This document shows, one piece after another, positions 42,129-51,350 of a DNA stretch of 64,000 nucleotides (its first letter is position 1; every line of letters starts with the position of its first letter). Position numbers and translations under genes: made by a program. The stretch comes from CAYLUN01 sp964386865 (GTDB lineage Bacteria > Verrucomicrobiota > Kiritimatiellia > RFP12 > UBA1067), in NCBI GenBank assembly GCA_964386865.1, contig CAYLUN010000011.1:42439-106438 (forward strand), written 5' to 3'. The notes below the pieces were generated by a model, which saw nothing but the letters and a program-made list of their open reading frames with translations, did no database searches and had not been told where the DNA came from.

Positions 42129-43169
42129 ATGAACAATAACCGCGCGATTGATCTCCGCAGTGACACCATCACCCAGCCAACGCCTGCTATGCGAGAAGCA
42201 ATGGCAGCTGCTGAGGTGGGCGATGATGTGTTCGGTGACGATCCCACCGTGCAACGACTCGAAGCCCGGGTTGCGGAGATGCTGGGCAAAGAATCCGCCC
42301 TGTTCACGCCTTCCGGAACGATGGCCAATCAGCTCGCGGTCCGAACGCACACGGAGTCGGGCGACGAAATCCTCGTCGATGCCAACGCTCACATTTATTA
42401 CTACGAAGCCGGCGGGCCGGCGGCGCTAGCCGGCGTGTCTTGCCGCTGCCTGAACGGTGTGCGCGGTATCCTCACTGCGACGGATGTGGAGGCAGCCCTC
42501 CGTCCGCCAGACCAGCACTTTCCGCCCACGAAGCTCGTCTGCCTGGAGAATACGCACAATCGCGGCGGCGGCACGATCTGGCCCGTTAAGCGCATTCGCG
42601 AGGTCGCCGACGTCGCCCGCCGGCAAGGCTTGCGCATGCACCTCGACGGGGCTCGGCTGTGGAATGCGTCCGTCGCAACCGGCATCGACGAGCGGGACTA
42701 CGCTGCGGACTTCGATTCCGTGAGCGTGTGTTTCTCCAAGGGCCTAGGCGCCCCCGTCGGCTCGGCGCTCTGCGGGCCGCGCGACTTCATTCAGCGGGCG
42801 CGGCGGTTCCGCAAGATGTTCGGCGGCGGGATGAGGCAGGTGGGGATTCTGGCCGCAGGGGCTCTGTACGCGCTGGAGCATCAACGTTCCCGCCTGGCTG
42901 ACGACCATGCGAACGCTCGCGCACTTGCCCAAGGGCTGTCCCGTTTGCCCGGCATCGAACTCGATCCCGCCACGGTACAGACTAACATCGTATTCTTCGG
43001 TGTAAGATCGATGCAAGCGAAGGAACTGGTGCAGCGGCTGGACCGGGCTGGCGTTCGCATGCTGGCTACCGGCCCGAATAGCATCCGCGCGGTAACAAAC
43101 CTGATGGTGACATCGGAGGACATGCCGAAGGCAGTGGAAATTGCAGGCAGGGTCATGCAGCGTTGTTAA
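42129..43169 (+). CDS. ltaE: Low-specificity L-threonine aldolase
   Basis: 346 aa, normal length. PLP fold type I: IDLRSDTITQPTPAMREAM, VGDDVFGDDP, FTPSGTMANQLA, LENTHNRGGG, MHLDGARLWNA and the PLP lysine K204 in SVCFSKGLGAPVGSAL. It splits threonine/allo-threonine to glycine and acetaldehyde. GGAG precedes ATG 42129. It starts 49 bases after the OCD-like gene. The deleted paralogue at 39001-39360 lies on the other side of this module. Confidence 0.93.
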   Translation: MNNNRAIDLRSDTITQPTPAMREAMAAAEVGDDVFGDDPTVQRLEARVAEMLGKESALFTPSGTMANQLAVRTHTESGDEILVDANAHIYYYEAGGPAALAGVSCRCLNGVRGILTATDVEAALRPPDQHFPPTKLVCLENTHNRGGGTIWPVKRIREVADVARRQGLRMHLDGARLWNASVATGIDERDYAADFDSVSVCFSKGLGAPVGSALCGPRDFIQRARRFRKMFGGGMRQVGILAAGALYALEHQRSRLADDHANARALAQGLSRLPGIELDPATVQTNIVFFGVRSMQAKELVQRLDRAGVRMLATGPNSIRAVTNLMVTSEDMPKAVEIAGRVMQRC

Positions 43170-43182
43170 GACCTGCCATTGT

Positions 43183-43329
43183 ATGGAAGGCCGCGGGGCA
43201 GGGGGGCAGTTCCTTTTTATGTTCCCGGACGCGGATCTGATCGTGGTAATCACGGCCCACCACAAGGGGATGGGAACCATGCTGGCTACGGTGCCGAATA
43301 GACTTCTTCTTGCGTTCGGCGTAAAATGA
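43183..43329 (+). pseudogene. C-terminal remnant of a beta-lactamase-family serine hydrolase
   Basis: An open frame ending at 43329 reads GRGAGGQFLFMFPDADLIVV then ITAHH, the typical last strands of class C beta-lactamase-like esterases (G-x-GGQ-x2-FVFPDLDLVVVFT). No upstream part with SxxK or YxN is present. It follows the aldolase by 13 bases and appears to be the scar of a deletion. Confidence 0.6.
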
Positions 43330-43348
43330 AAACGAAGAGAACCACACT

Positions 43349-44488
43349 ATGAAACACACTCTCACACTCCTCACCGCCCTGCTGCTCGCGCCGCTGGCCG
43401 CGCTCCACGCCGCTGAGAAACCGGCGCAGCCGTTGAAAATCACCCCGACGAATCCGCCGAATGACGGCATTCTGTTTGTGGATCACTCGAGGAACAACCG
43501 CAGCGGTCATCTGGGGCATGCTTTGGTGCAATACGAACGCGGCAAAATCCTCGCGTTCTATCCGAACTGCTCCAGCGACAACAACGGTCACTCGGCCGTG
43601 GGCTGGATGGAGTTCAAACGATCCGAGGACGGCTGCAAGACCTGGGGGGCACCGCAGGTGCTGCCTTTTACTAAGGAGTTGTTCGATAAGCACACTGGCC
43701 GCACCGCGATGGCCGAGAAGGCGGTGGTGACGGACAAGGGCGAGATCGTGCTCTTCTACCTCATCTGCGATGTGTCGCAGAACGCGCTGTGGCAGCCCTA
43801 CTGGGTTCCGTTGTTCTCAAAGAGCGTGGATGCAGGCAGGACTTGGAGCGAACCCACGCCCGTCTGCACGACGCGTGGTCGCGTTTATGACGTGAAGTAT
43901 CAGGACGGCGAGATCCGCGTGCTGCACTTCGCCAACGACGCCACGAAGGACTGGCGCGGCACGACGAAGGAGCACGTTTACGAGCTGCATGTCAGCACCG
44001 ATGGCGGCGAGACCTTCGGCAAACGGAGCGAACTGCCCTTTGTGACGAACCGCCGTGGTTACGGAGCCATCGGTCAGTTGGCCAAGGGCGAACTCATCGC
44101 CTACGTCTATAACAGCTCGAATGAGAACGTGCTCGACTACATCATCAGCAGGAATGGCGGAAGAACATGGTCAGAGGTACGCACGTCGAATGTAAGCCGG
44201 AAAATCCGCAACCCGCAGTTCACCGCCTTTGGCGGCAAATACTACCTGCACGGCCGTAGCGGCGCGTATGGCGAGGGCAGCGGGCACATGATCCTCTACA
44301 GGTCTGAGGACGGCGTGACATGGGACAATGGGGTTTATCTCCGCATGCGTGAAGCCGGCACCGGAGCGTATTCTAACAGTATCGTGGTGGATTCACCGGA
44401 TGGCAGCGGCAGACAGCGCATGCTCATCCAGGCCTCCCATGCCTACGAGGACAGCAAGACCAACGTGCTGCACTGGTGGCTCGAATGA
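43349..44488 (+). CDS. Secreted sialidase-like (BNR/Asp-box) protein
   Basis: 379 aa. Signal peptide KHTLTLLTALLLAPLAALHA. Six-bladed sialidase-type propeller with Asp-boxes SEDGCKTWG, SVDAGRTWSE, STDGGETFG, SRNGGRTWSE and SEDGVTWDNG. The usual sialidase arginine triad is not obvious, so hydrolysis of sialic acid is uncertain; rhamnosidase- or lectin-like roles in this fold are alternatives. No strong Shine-Dalgarno. First of five neighbours that share a signal-peptide cassette. Confidence 0.78.
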   Translation: MKHTLTLLTALLLAPLAALHAAEKPAQPLKITPTNPPNDGILFVDHSRNNRSGHLGHALVQYERGKILAFYPNCSSDNNGHSAVGWMEFKRSEDGCKTWGAPQVLPFTKELFDKHTGRTAMAEKAVVTDKGEIVLFYLICDVSQNALWQPYWVPLFSKSVDAGRTWSEPTPVCTTRGRVYDVKYQDGEIRVLHFANDATKDWRGTTKEHVYELHVSTDGGETFGKRSELPFVTNRRGYGAIGQLAKGELIAYVYNSSNENVLDYIISRNGGRTWSEVRTSNVSRKIRNPQFTAFGGKYYLHGRSGAYGEGSGHMILYRSEDGVTWDNGVYLRMREAGTGAYSNSIVVDSPDGSGRQRMLIQASHAYEDSKTNVLHWWLE

Positions 44489-44529
44489 GCCTGCAAAACA
44501 CAACATACTTTTTGCCGAATGAAACAGTC

Positions 44530-47328
44530 ATGAAACGCACCCTCACCGCGCTGCTGTTGGTGCCGTTGGCCGCGCTTCAGGCTGCCGAGTTCTACGTCGC
44601 TACCCAGGGCGCGGACACCCAGCCTGGTACGCTGGAGCAGCCGTTCAAAACCATCCTGAAGGCGGCCTCGGCGGCACGCCCCGGCGACACCATCTTCATT
44701 CGCGCCGGAACTTATCGGGAGACGGTGTTGCCGCCGCGTTCGGGTGAGGCCGGTCGGCCGATCGTGTTTCGTAATTACGAGAAGGAGCCGGTGGTCGTGA
44801 GCGGAGGCGAGGTCGTGCCGTCAGGGGCGTGGCGGCCGGACGGCGGGCAGGTGTTCAAGGCCGCAGTCGCCATGCCGCTGGAAGCGGACAACCAGGTGTT
44901 CTTCGACGGCCAGATGATGATCGAAGCGCGCTTTCCCAACACCTCGCTGGATGTTTCGCGCCCCGTGAAGCTGACCGCGAAGTCCGGCAGTTTCACGGGT
45001 AAGCGCGACAAGGCGGTCGGGATGATCGAACACGAGGCTCTGAGCCAAGCGCCGGACCACTGGGCCGGAGCCTTTCTGCATATCTCCCTTGGCAAGGTGT
45101 GGATTGCGGAAACGGTGAAGGTTATCGCCTCCGGTCCGGGGTGGGCCCGCTTCACGTTCCATGAGGGCGCCGACTATCAGCCCCGCGCGGGCAACACGTT
45201 CTTCCTCACCGGCAAGTCATCCGAATTGGATGCGCCAGGGGAGTGGTTTTACGACGCGAAGGCCCAGACGCTTCGTTTTCAGGCGCCTGGCGACGAAACG
45301 CCTGCAGCGCATGTCGTTGAATACAAGGCCCGGAAATACGCCTTCGACCTGCGCGGCAGGTCACACATCGCCGTGCGCGGCCTGAAGCTGTTTGCCGCCA
45401 CGGTCATCACGGATAAGGACAGCAGCCACCTTGACCTAGACGGTCTCGACGCGCGCTACCTCTCGCACTTCTCCGCGCTGGTTCGCTGGAAAACGGGCTT
45501 GGCCGACTCGGGCATCATTCTGGGCGGGCAATCGAATTCGCTGTGCAACAGCATCCTCGCCTTCAGCGCCGGGAACGGAGTGACCCTGCTTGGCACGGGC
45601 CACGCCGTGTCCAACAACATCATGCACGACATCGACTACTCGGGGGGTGTGGGCGCGGGCGTCAACACCGGCGGCGGGTGCAGCGGCGCGGTCATCTCGC
45701 ATAACACGATCTGCAACGTCGGGCACCGGATGATTGACATGGGCCACCTCCAGTCGGGGCTGATCGAATACAATGACCTGTGGCGCGGCGGGATTCAGAT
45801 GACGGATTTCGGCGGCATCTACGCTGCCTCGACCGACGGCAAAGGTACGCGCGTCTGTTACAACCAGATTCACGACACGGACGGCCGGAGCAACGGCCTG
45901 AAAAAGGAAAACAACTCCAAGGGCATCTACCTTGACAACGGCAGCTCGAACTATGTCATCGACCACAACGTCGCGTGGCACGTGGACCGCGCGCTCGTTC
46001 TGAACTCACGCGAAGGCATGGCCGAGACGAATCGCAATAATCTCATTCTGAATAACACGCTTGCAGGCACGAAGTGGAGTTACGGGTGGAAGCATTGTCC
46101 CTCGCCGGAAACGCTCGTGGCCAACAACATCTTCCTGGCACGGGCCGAGCCGGGCGTGGGTGCGGTCGTCACGAACAACCTCTTTCCGGCAACCGATCCC
46201 CGGTTCGTGCCTGGTTCGCATTTTGAATTGCAGGCCGACTCTCCCGCCCGCCGAGCTGGTGTCGTGCGTGCGCCGTACGCCGTGGGTGCCGACGGACAAG
46301 CGCCCGATCTGGGCGCCTTCGCATACGGCGCGAAGCCGTGGACCGTCGGCTCAACGCTCTGGAAGGCTTACGCGCGTGCCACCCTTGACACCGCATCTCT
46401 GTCGGCTTCCGAAACCGACAGGATGATGTATGCCGACACCACGCGGCGTGGCAAGCCGTGGTCGAAGAATCCCTTCGTCCTGCGCTTCGGTGGCCGGTAT
46501 CTGATGTATTCCTCGATTCTGCCTGTGAAGGACAGCGATGCCCGGGAGATTGAAGTCACCGAAAGCCACGACTTGGTTCACTGGAAGAACGTGGGCGTGA
46601 TCCGCGTGCAGGAACCTTACGAGAAGAACGGCATCAGCGCTCCCTGTGCGGTGATCAAGGATGGCCAAGTGCATCTGTTCTATCAGACCTACGGCAACGG
46701 CACAAACGACGCCATCTGCCACGCAGTTTCGGATGACGGCATCACCGGCTTCAAGCGCAACCCGAGCAATCCCATCTTCCGCCCGGACGGGGCCTGGAAC
46801 TGCGGCCGTGCGATCGATGCCGAAGTGTTCTTTCACGAGGGCAGATATTTGCTGTTTTACGCCACGCGCGATCCCGGTTATAAAATTCAGATGCAGGGCG
46901 TGGCCGCCACGCCGGCGAACTCCCGCTTCAACCGCGACGAGTGGACGCATCTTTCAAAGGACGGCCCGATCCTGAAGCCCGAGTTGCGGTGGGAAGGGGC
47001 GTGCATCGAAGCCGCGTCCATCATCCGCCGGAACGGGATGCTCTACATGTTCTATGCCGGTTCCTACGACAATACGCCGCAGCAAATCGGGGTCGCCGCC
47101 AGTAAGGACGGCGTGAAGTGGACGCGCCTGTTTGACGAGCCCTTCCTTCGCAACGGTCAGCCCGGCGAATGGAACTCCAGCGAATCTGGCCACCCCGGCA
47201 TCTTCGACGACGGCGAGCGCAGCTTCCTGTTTTTCCAAGGTAACCCGGACAATGGAAACACGTGGTGGCTTTCGAATGTGCAGGTGTCTTGGAACGAGAA
47301 AGGCCCGTTCCTCAGCGCGGACAAATAG
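44530..47328 (+). CDS. Secreted beta-helix (pectate-lyase-like) and GH43-like propeller fusion
   Basis: 932 aa from ATG 44530 (the frame extends 18 codons upstream, overlapping the previous gene). Signal peptide KRTLTALLLVPLAALQAAE. Residues about 20-610 form a right-handed parallel beta-helix with DUF1565-like start (FYVATQGADTQPGTLEQPFK) and repeats such as ISHNTICNVGHRMIDMGHLQ. Residues about 630-932 form a five-bladed propeller (SKNPFVLRFGGRYLMYSS, LFYQTYGNGTNDAICHAVSD, SGHPGIFDDGERSFLFFQGN) closely similar to the stand-alone protein at 30143-31141. A polysaccharide lyase or epimerase-type helix plus an exo-glycosidase propeller on one chain is likely. Substrate unknown. Confidence 0.82.
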   Translation: MKRTLTALLLVPLAALQAAEFYVATQGADTQPGTLEQPFKTILKAASAARPGDTIFIRAGTYRETVLPPRSGEAGRPIVFRNYEKEPVVVSGGEVVPSGAWRPDGGQVFKAAVAMPLEADNQVFFDGQMMIEARFPNTSLDVSRPVKLTAKSGSFTGKRDKAVGMIEHEALSQAPDHWAGAFLHISLGKVWIAETVKVIASGPGWARFTFHEGADYQPRAGNTFFLTGKSSELDAPGEWFYDAKAQTLRFQAPGDETPAAHVVEYKARKYAFDLRGRSHIAVRGLKLFAATVITDKDSSHLDLDGLDARYLSHFSALVRWKTGLADSGIILGGQSNSLCNSILAFSAGNGVTLLGTGHAVSNNIMHDIDYSGGVGAGVNTGGGCSGAVISHNTICNVGHRMIDMGHLQSGLIEYNDLWRGGIQMTDFGGIYAASTDGKGTRVCYNQIHDTDGRSNGLKKENNSKGIYLDNGSSNYVIDHNVAWHVDRALVLNSREGMAETNRNNLILNNTLAGTKWSYGWKHCPSPETLVANNIFLARAEPGVGAVVTNNLFPATDPRFVPGSHFELQADSPARRAGVVRAPYAVGADGQAPDLGAFAYGAKPWTVGSTLWKAYARATLDTASLSASETDRMMYADTTRRGKPWSKNPFVLRFGGRYLMYSSILPVKDSDAREIEVTESHDLVHWKNVGVIRVQEPYEKNGISAPCAVIKDGQVHLFYQTYGNGTNDAICHAVSDDGITGFKRNPSNPIFRPDGAWNCGRAIDAEVFFHEGRYLLFYATRDPGYKIQMQGVAATPANSRFNRDEWTHLSKDGPILKPELRWEGACIEAASIIRRNGMLYMFYAGSYDNTPQQIGVAASKDGVKWTRLFDEPFLRNGQPGEWNSSESGHPGIFDDGERSFLFFQGNPDNGNTWWLSNVQVSWNEKGPFLSADK

Positions 47329-47339
47329 AAAAGCGAAAT

Positions 47340-48353
47340 TTGAAAACACTCATAAAACACACCCTCACCACCCTGCTGCTCGTGCCGCTGATTGCTCTGC
47401 ACGCCACCGAGGTGCAGCAGACAAGTCCCACTCGTCGTGTGCTCTTCCGTCAGGCGGAACTGGATGGTTTTGGCAACCGCATGTATGTCCAGGCGCGCGT
47501 TCCTTCGGGCGAGTTCGCCATGGTGGGCTGGCAAAAAAGCCCGTTTACCCCGGACGGAAGATTCCTCCCTGTCGGATGGGACGCCGGGGCCAAGACGGGA
47601 CTGGCCATCACCGGTGACCGGGCCCTGGCGCAGCGGGGTATGCGCGACGTGGCAGGAGCGACGACTGCCCAGATGTCCGGCGATGCGGTGGGGGCCTATT
47701 TGAATTCGGCCGATCTCTCCGGCAGCGGGACCGATGCGCAGGGCCGGCCCCTTCCGGGATCGGGCGGCTTCAAAATGATGGTCACCCCGCAGATCCGGTT
47801 CGCGCCGGAGACTGCAGTGCGCCCGTTCCGCGCGGAGACCAGTCGGCTTGACCTCTCTTTGGACCTGCAGATTCCGGTCGCCGAATGCGGGGAGAAAAAA
47901 GGAAGCATCGCCTATGCGAACCCCGTGTTGCTGCTGGTTGATCCGCAACGCGGGGTCAAAATCTCCTATGTGGTGGGCTTGTTCTCACGGCGTTCGGACG
48001 GGGGGCCGCAGAAGGTGATCCAGCACATCGCCCACGACGGGCCGACGAAGAGCTGGATGATCCAATGCAAACTGGTGCCCGGCAACCCGTGGGTGGACAT
48101 CGGGAAGGGTTCGGAGGTGTTCCAGACGGCCCCGTGGCGCGGCTGGCGCCATTTTTCGTGCTCAATCACCCGCGCCCATGTCCTGGCCGCAATGAAGGCG
48201 CTGCGGGAGCAACAGCCGGAAACGAACTGTTCGCTCGACCCTGCCGACTATCAACTGTTCTCCCTCCACCTCAACGCCGAACTCACCTTTGAGACCGCCC
48301 CCGCGGAGATGGGCTGGTCCATGCGGCGCGCGCTGCTCACGCTCGAGGAATGA
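47340..48353 (+). CDS. Secreted protein of unknown function, non-ATG start
   Basis: 337 aa from TTG 47340. The signal peptide KTLIKHTLTTLLLVPLIALH aligns with those of its neighbours, but the codon that is ATG in them is ATA (47352) here, so TTG is the likely start. The mature part is beta-rich (RMYVQARVPSGEFAMVGWQK, ETSRLDLSLDLQIPVAECG) with no recognised domain. It lies between two carbohydrate-active genes, and a glycan-binding or processing role is a guess from context. Confidence 0.65.
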   Translation: MKTLIKHTLTTLLLVPLIALHATEVQQTSPTRRVLFRQAELDGFGNRMYVQARVPSGEFAMVGWQKSPFTPDGRFLPVGWDAGAKTGLAITGDRALAQRGMRDVAGATTAQMSGDAVGAYLNSADLSGSGTDAQGRPLPGSGGFKMMVTPQIRFAPETAVRPFRAETSRLDLSLDLQIPVAECGEKKGSIAYANPVLLLVDPQRGVKISYVVGLFSRRSDGGPQKVIQHIAHDGPTKSWMIQCKLVPGNPWVDIGKGSEVFQTAPWRGWRHFSCSITRAHVLAAMKALREQQPETNCSLDPADYQLFSLHLNAELTFETAPAEMGWSMRRALLTLEE

Positions 48354-48384
48354 CCGGAGCTGACAAACCCAAGGAAGTTGAAAC

Positions 48385-50076
48385 ATGAAACACACATTCA
48401 CACCTCTCACCGCTCTGCTGCTGGCGCCGCTGGCTACGCTGCACGCGAGTGGTGCGGAAACAGGTGACTTCGAGCATCGGGCGGCCACGCTCTTTACCAA
48501 GAAGTACTTTCACCACGCTTGGGACGAGACCGACCACACCGTGGAGGGCGAGGACTGGTCGCTGCCGCTGTGGGTGAAGCCAGCGCCCTACAGCGGCATA
48601 CAGGTCAGCCCGAATCTGGTTCCCGCGGAGTTTCCGGGCCGAATCCAGCGCGCTGTTCACGCCTCCTGGCGGGTGGTTGAGCCCACGGAGGGCACCTTCG
48701 CTTTCGAAGGCCTGCGCCAGGAGATTCTCAAGGCGAGCGAGGGTGGCAAGTATGCCGTCAAGATGGGGCTGGCTGCCTCCGTCTGGGAGACTCGCCACTT
48801 TCAGAGTCTAAGGGACAAGACCATCAGGAAGACCGACATCGGCACGGCTCCGCGCTGGCTCAAGCAGCTCGGCATTCCGCTGATTGACGAGCGGCCGAAC
48901 AAGTCGATCCCGTTCCAGGTCGTCAATCTGGATATCTACCATCCGGAGTATCACAAGCGATACCTGAAGCTCGTCGAAGCTTTCGGCACGAGCGGCATTC
49001 CGCAGATGAAGGAATTGGACATCTGCTACCTGCATCTGGTTTCGGCCTCGAGGGGCGAAGAGGGGGCGGGTCCGCCGGTCGGCGACCCCAAGCGTCGGCT
49101 CTTCGAGGAGCGGCTGCAGGCGTGGGCGGAGGCCTTCAAGGGCGCCGCCTATAGGCTGTGCCTGGTCTCCAGCAAGGAAGAGGATCTGGCGCTGGCGCTG
49201 AAGCTCGGCATGGGCCAGCGCAACGGATTCGTCGAACACTACATGCTGCACGCGCCCAACCCCGGCCTGGGCCAAGAGCTCGACGCGGACGGTTACTTGG
49301 TCGTCAATGAGAAGTGCCCGCTGATCGCTGAAAATCGCGCGTCCGGCGACGAGAACGAAGAGTACACGCGGAGCCACGAGGCGCGCTTTGGCCCGATCGA
49401 AACCTTCCCGCACCGCTACCACGAGGCTACGCTGCGCATGTTGCAGATGCGGCGCAACTTTGTCTGGGCTGAGGGCGGCTCGTGGCTGATCAATCCGCCG
49501 CTCCTTCACTACCTGGCCTTGGAGTTGGGCCAGACCGCCCGCACCGCGCCTGACGCCTGGTGCTATCTGCGCGAGAGCGTCAAGAAAGGGGGCAAGGACG
49601 GGCAGACGGTGAAGAACTTCGAGCGCTGGCTCTATCAGCGCGACGCCGACGGCGCGCGCACCGAGGCGACCGAGAAAGTCGAAGTTCCGCCGCAGATGTT
49701 CGATTTTGACCAGAACCACCTTTACGACCTGACCGCGCGGAAGACCCAGACGGCCCAGGGGCAATCGCTGATCCGCTTGGGCGTTGACGAAGCGTTCCTT
49801 GCCGGAGGGCCGCACGCCGTAGCCGTGAAGATCACCTATCTCGACCGGGCCCATGCCGAGTGGAGGCTGGAGTATTTCGCCGGCGCCACAATGAGTCAGA
49901 CGCGCACCGTGACGTGCGGCGACTCGGGCGCGGCCAAGACCGTGACGTTCATTCTCAAGGACACTTGTTGTCCGGGGCAGGGCTACGCGGGTCTGGATTT
50001 TCAGATTCGCGCACTCAAGGGCGACGCGGTCATCCGCTTGGTACGGGTGGTCAAACTGACTCAAGAACCAAGCTGA
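48385..50076 (+). CDS. Secreted TIM-barrel glycosidase-like protein
   Basis: 563 aa. Signal peptide KHTFTPLTALLLAPLATLHA. The barrel starts with ASWRVVEPTEGTFAFEGLRQ, the strand-1/2 signature of GH42/GH5-like beta-barrels. KELDICYLHL and NFVWAEGGSWLINPP hold acidic residues that could be catalytic. A C-terminal beta-sandwich occupies about 425-563 (HAVAVKITYLDRAHAEWRLE). The exact family is not recognised. Thirty-one bases separate it from the previous gene. Confidence 0.7.
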   Translation: MKHTFTPLTALLLAPLATLHASGAETGDFEHRAATLFTKKYFHHAWDETDHTVEGEDWSLPLWVKPAPYSGIQVSPNLVPAEFPGRIQRAVHASWRVVEPTEGTFAFEGLRQEILKASEGGKYAVKMGLAASVWETRHFQSLRDKTIRKTDIGTAPRWLKQLGIPLIDERPNKSIPFQVVNLDIYHPEYHKRYLKLVEAFGTSGIPQMKELDICYLHLVSASRGEEGAGPPVGDPKRRLFEERLQAWAEAFKGAAYRLCLVSSKEEDLALALKLGMGQRNGFVEHYMLHAPNPGLGQELDADGYLVVNEKCPLIAENRASGDENEEYTRSHEARFGPIETFPHRYHEATLRMLQMRRNFVWAEGGSWLINPPLLHYLALELGQTARTAPDAWCYLRESVKKGGKDGQTVKNFERWLYQRDADGARTEATEKVEVPPQMFDFDQNHLYDLTARKTQTAQGQSLIRLGVDEAFLAGGPHAVAVKITYLDRAHAEWRLEYFAGATMSQTRTVTCGDSGAAKTVTFILKDTCCPGQGYAGLDFQIRALKGDAVIRLVRVVKLTQEPS

Positions 50077-50091
50077 AGAAAGGCGAGTCAC

Positions 50092-51123
50092 ATGAAACTC
50101 ACGCAAGCTCCCCTCACTGTTCTGCTTCTGGCCATTGGCATTCACGCCGCCAGCCTGGCTGCCGATGCACAGCTGCGCCAGACTGTGGCTGGAGAAATTG
50201 AACTCGTCGCCGGCGGGGGCGCCGCCGCCGAGGGCGCTCCGGCTACCGCATGCAGAATCAGCCAGCCTTTCGGCATTGCCTTCGACACACAGGACAACAT
50301 GTTCATCTGCGAGGAGACCCATCGCTTGCTGCGCGTGGATGCGAGGACAGGCGTGCTCACCGTTGTCTCTGGGGCGAAAAAGGCAGGCGCGCCGCTTGGC
50401 GATGGCGGCTCGGTTCAGCAGGCAAGTTTCGCTGCGCCTCACAACCTTGTCGCTGACGCGCAGGGAAACCTCTTCATCGCCGATACGTTTCACTACGCCG
50501 TGCGCCTTGTGGACGCGAAGACGGGCATCGTCACGACATTTGCCGGCACCGGCGCGAAGGCGCTCAGCGGAGATGGAGGGCCAGCGTCACGCGCGGGCCT
50601 CGACGGTCTCGCATGTTTGTGCTTCAGCCACGATTTCACGAAACTCTACCTCGGCGGCTTCAGCAAAGTCATTCGCGTGGTGGACATGAAGACGGGAATC
50701 ATCTCCACGGTGTCAGGCCTAGGGGGCAGCCGCGCCATGGCGGTGGACTCAAAGGGCAACCTGTTCACAGCCGTCGGCGGCGGCGTGCGGGTGCTTGGAT
50801 CTGATGGTAAGTCGCGGCTCCTCGAAGATCCGGATGCGCAGCCGGCCCTTAAGGGCGTCAAGCATCTATGGGCCGACCTCGACGACAATATCCTCATTGC
50901 CGACGCGGGGAACCATCTCATCCGCAAGTTTGTGGTCTCGCAACAAAAGCTCATCACCCTTGCCGGCACAGGCGCGAAGGGTGTGGCAGGGGTTCCCGGC
51001 CCTGCGATGCAGGCCCAGCTGGGCGAACCTCACGGCGTCACCACGCATCCGCGTACAGGCGACATCTACATCGCGGACTCGCGCAACCACCGCGTACTGC
51101 GCATCCAGGCGAAAGGGAAGTGA
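50092..51123 (+). CDS. Secreted NHL-repeat beta-propeller protein
   Basis: 343 aa. Signal peptide KLTQAPLTVLLLAIGIHAAS. NHL blades: ISQPFGIAFDTQDNMFICEE, AAPHNLVADAQGNLFIADTF, GSRAMAVDSKGNLFTAVGGG, KHLWADLDDNILIADAGNHL and GVTTHPRTGDIYIADSRNHR. Such six-bladed propellers bind partners or act as lactonase-like enzymes; no metal site is evident. GGCGAG precedes ATG 50092. Last member of the shared-signal-peptide run. Confidence 0.82.
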   Translation: MKLTQAPLTVLLLAIGIHAASLAADAQLRQTVAGEIELVAGGGAAAEGAPATACRISQPFGIAFDTQDNMFICEETHRLLRVDARTGVLTVVSGAKKAGAPLGDGGSVQQASFAAPHNLVADAQGNLFIADTFHYAVRLVDAKTGIVTTFAGTGAKALSGDGGPASRAGLDGLACLCFSHDFTKLYLGGFSKVIRVVDMKTGIISTVSGLGGSRAMAVDSKGNLFTAVGGGVRVLGSDGKSRLLEDPDAQPALKGVKHLWADLDDNILIADAGNHLIRKFVVSQQKLITLAGTGAKGVAGVPGPAMQAQLGEPHGVTTHPRTGDIYIADSRNHRVLRIQAKGK

Positions 51124-51163
51124 TGCGGCTTGCAGGTCAGAGTAGCCAGGACCCATCATCGCC

Positions 51164-51289
51164 ATGATTGAAGACCCCCGTACCGGCCTCTACTGGCGCA
51201 TGTTCAGTGCCAATCCGGAGATCGTGCCCGTGCTCCTGGCGATCGGCTGGGAGACCACGACGCCGTCGGGTGCAGAGACGGCCAAGTAA
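51164..51289 (+). other. Short ORF of uncertain status in the gap before the GH32 cluster
   Basis: 41 codons starting IEDPRTGLYWRMFSANPEI with a stop at 51287. It reads like the C-terminal end of a longer protein rather than a free gene, and no Shine-Dalgarno is present. Apart from this, the conserved block at 51351-51400 and the leader ORF at 51480, the 475-base gap 51124-51598 shows nothing, and it becomes strikingly AT-rich after 51330. Confidence 0.25.
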
Positions 51290-51350
51290 CTTGCCGGAGC
51301 GAGGCTTTCTCCGAAATCGGCTGAAGGTAAGACGATTTTCTCAAATCATG

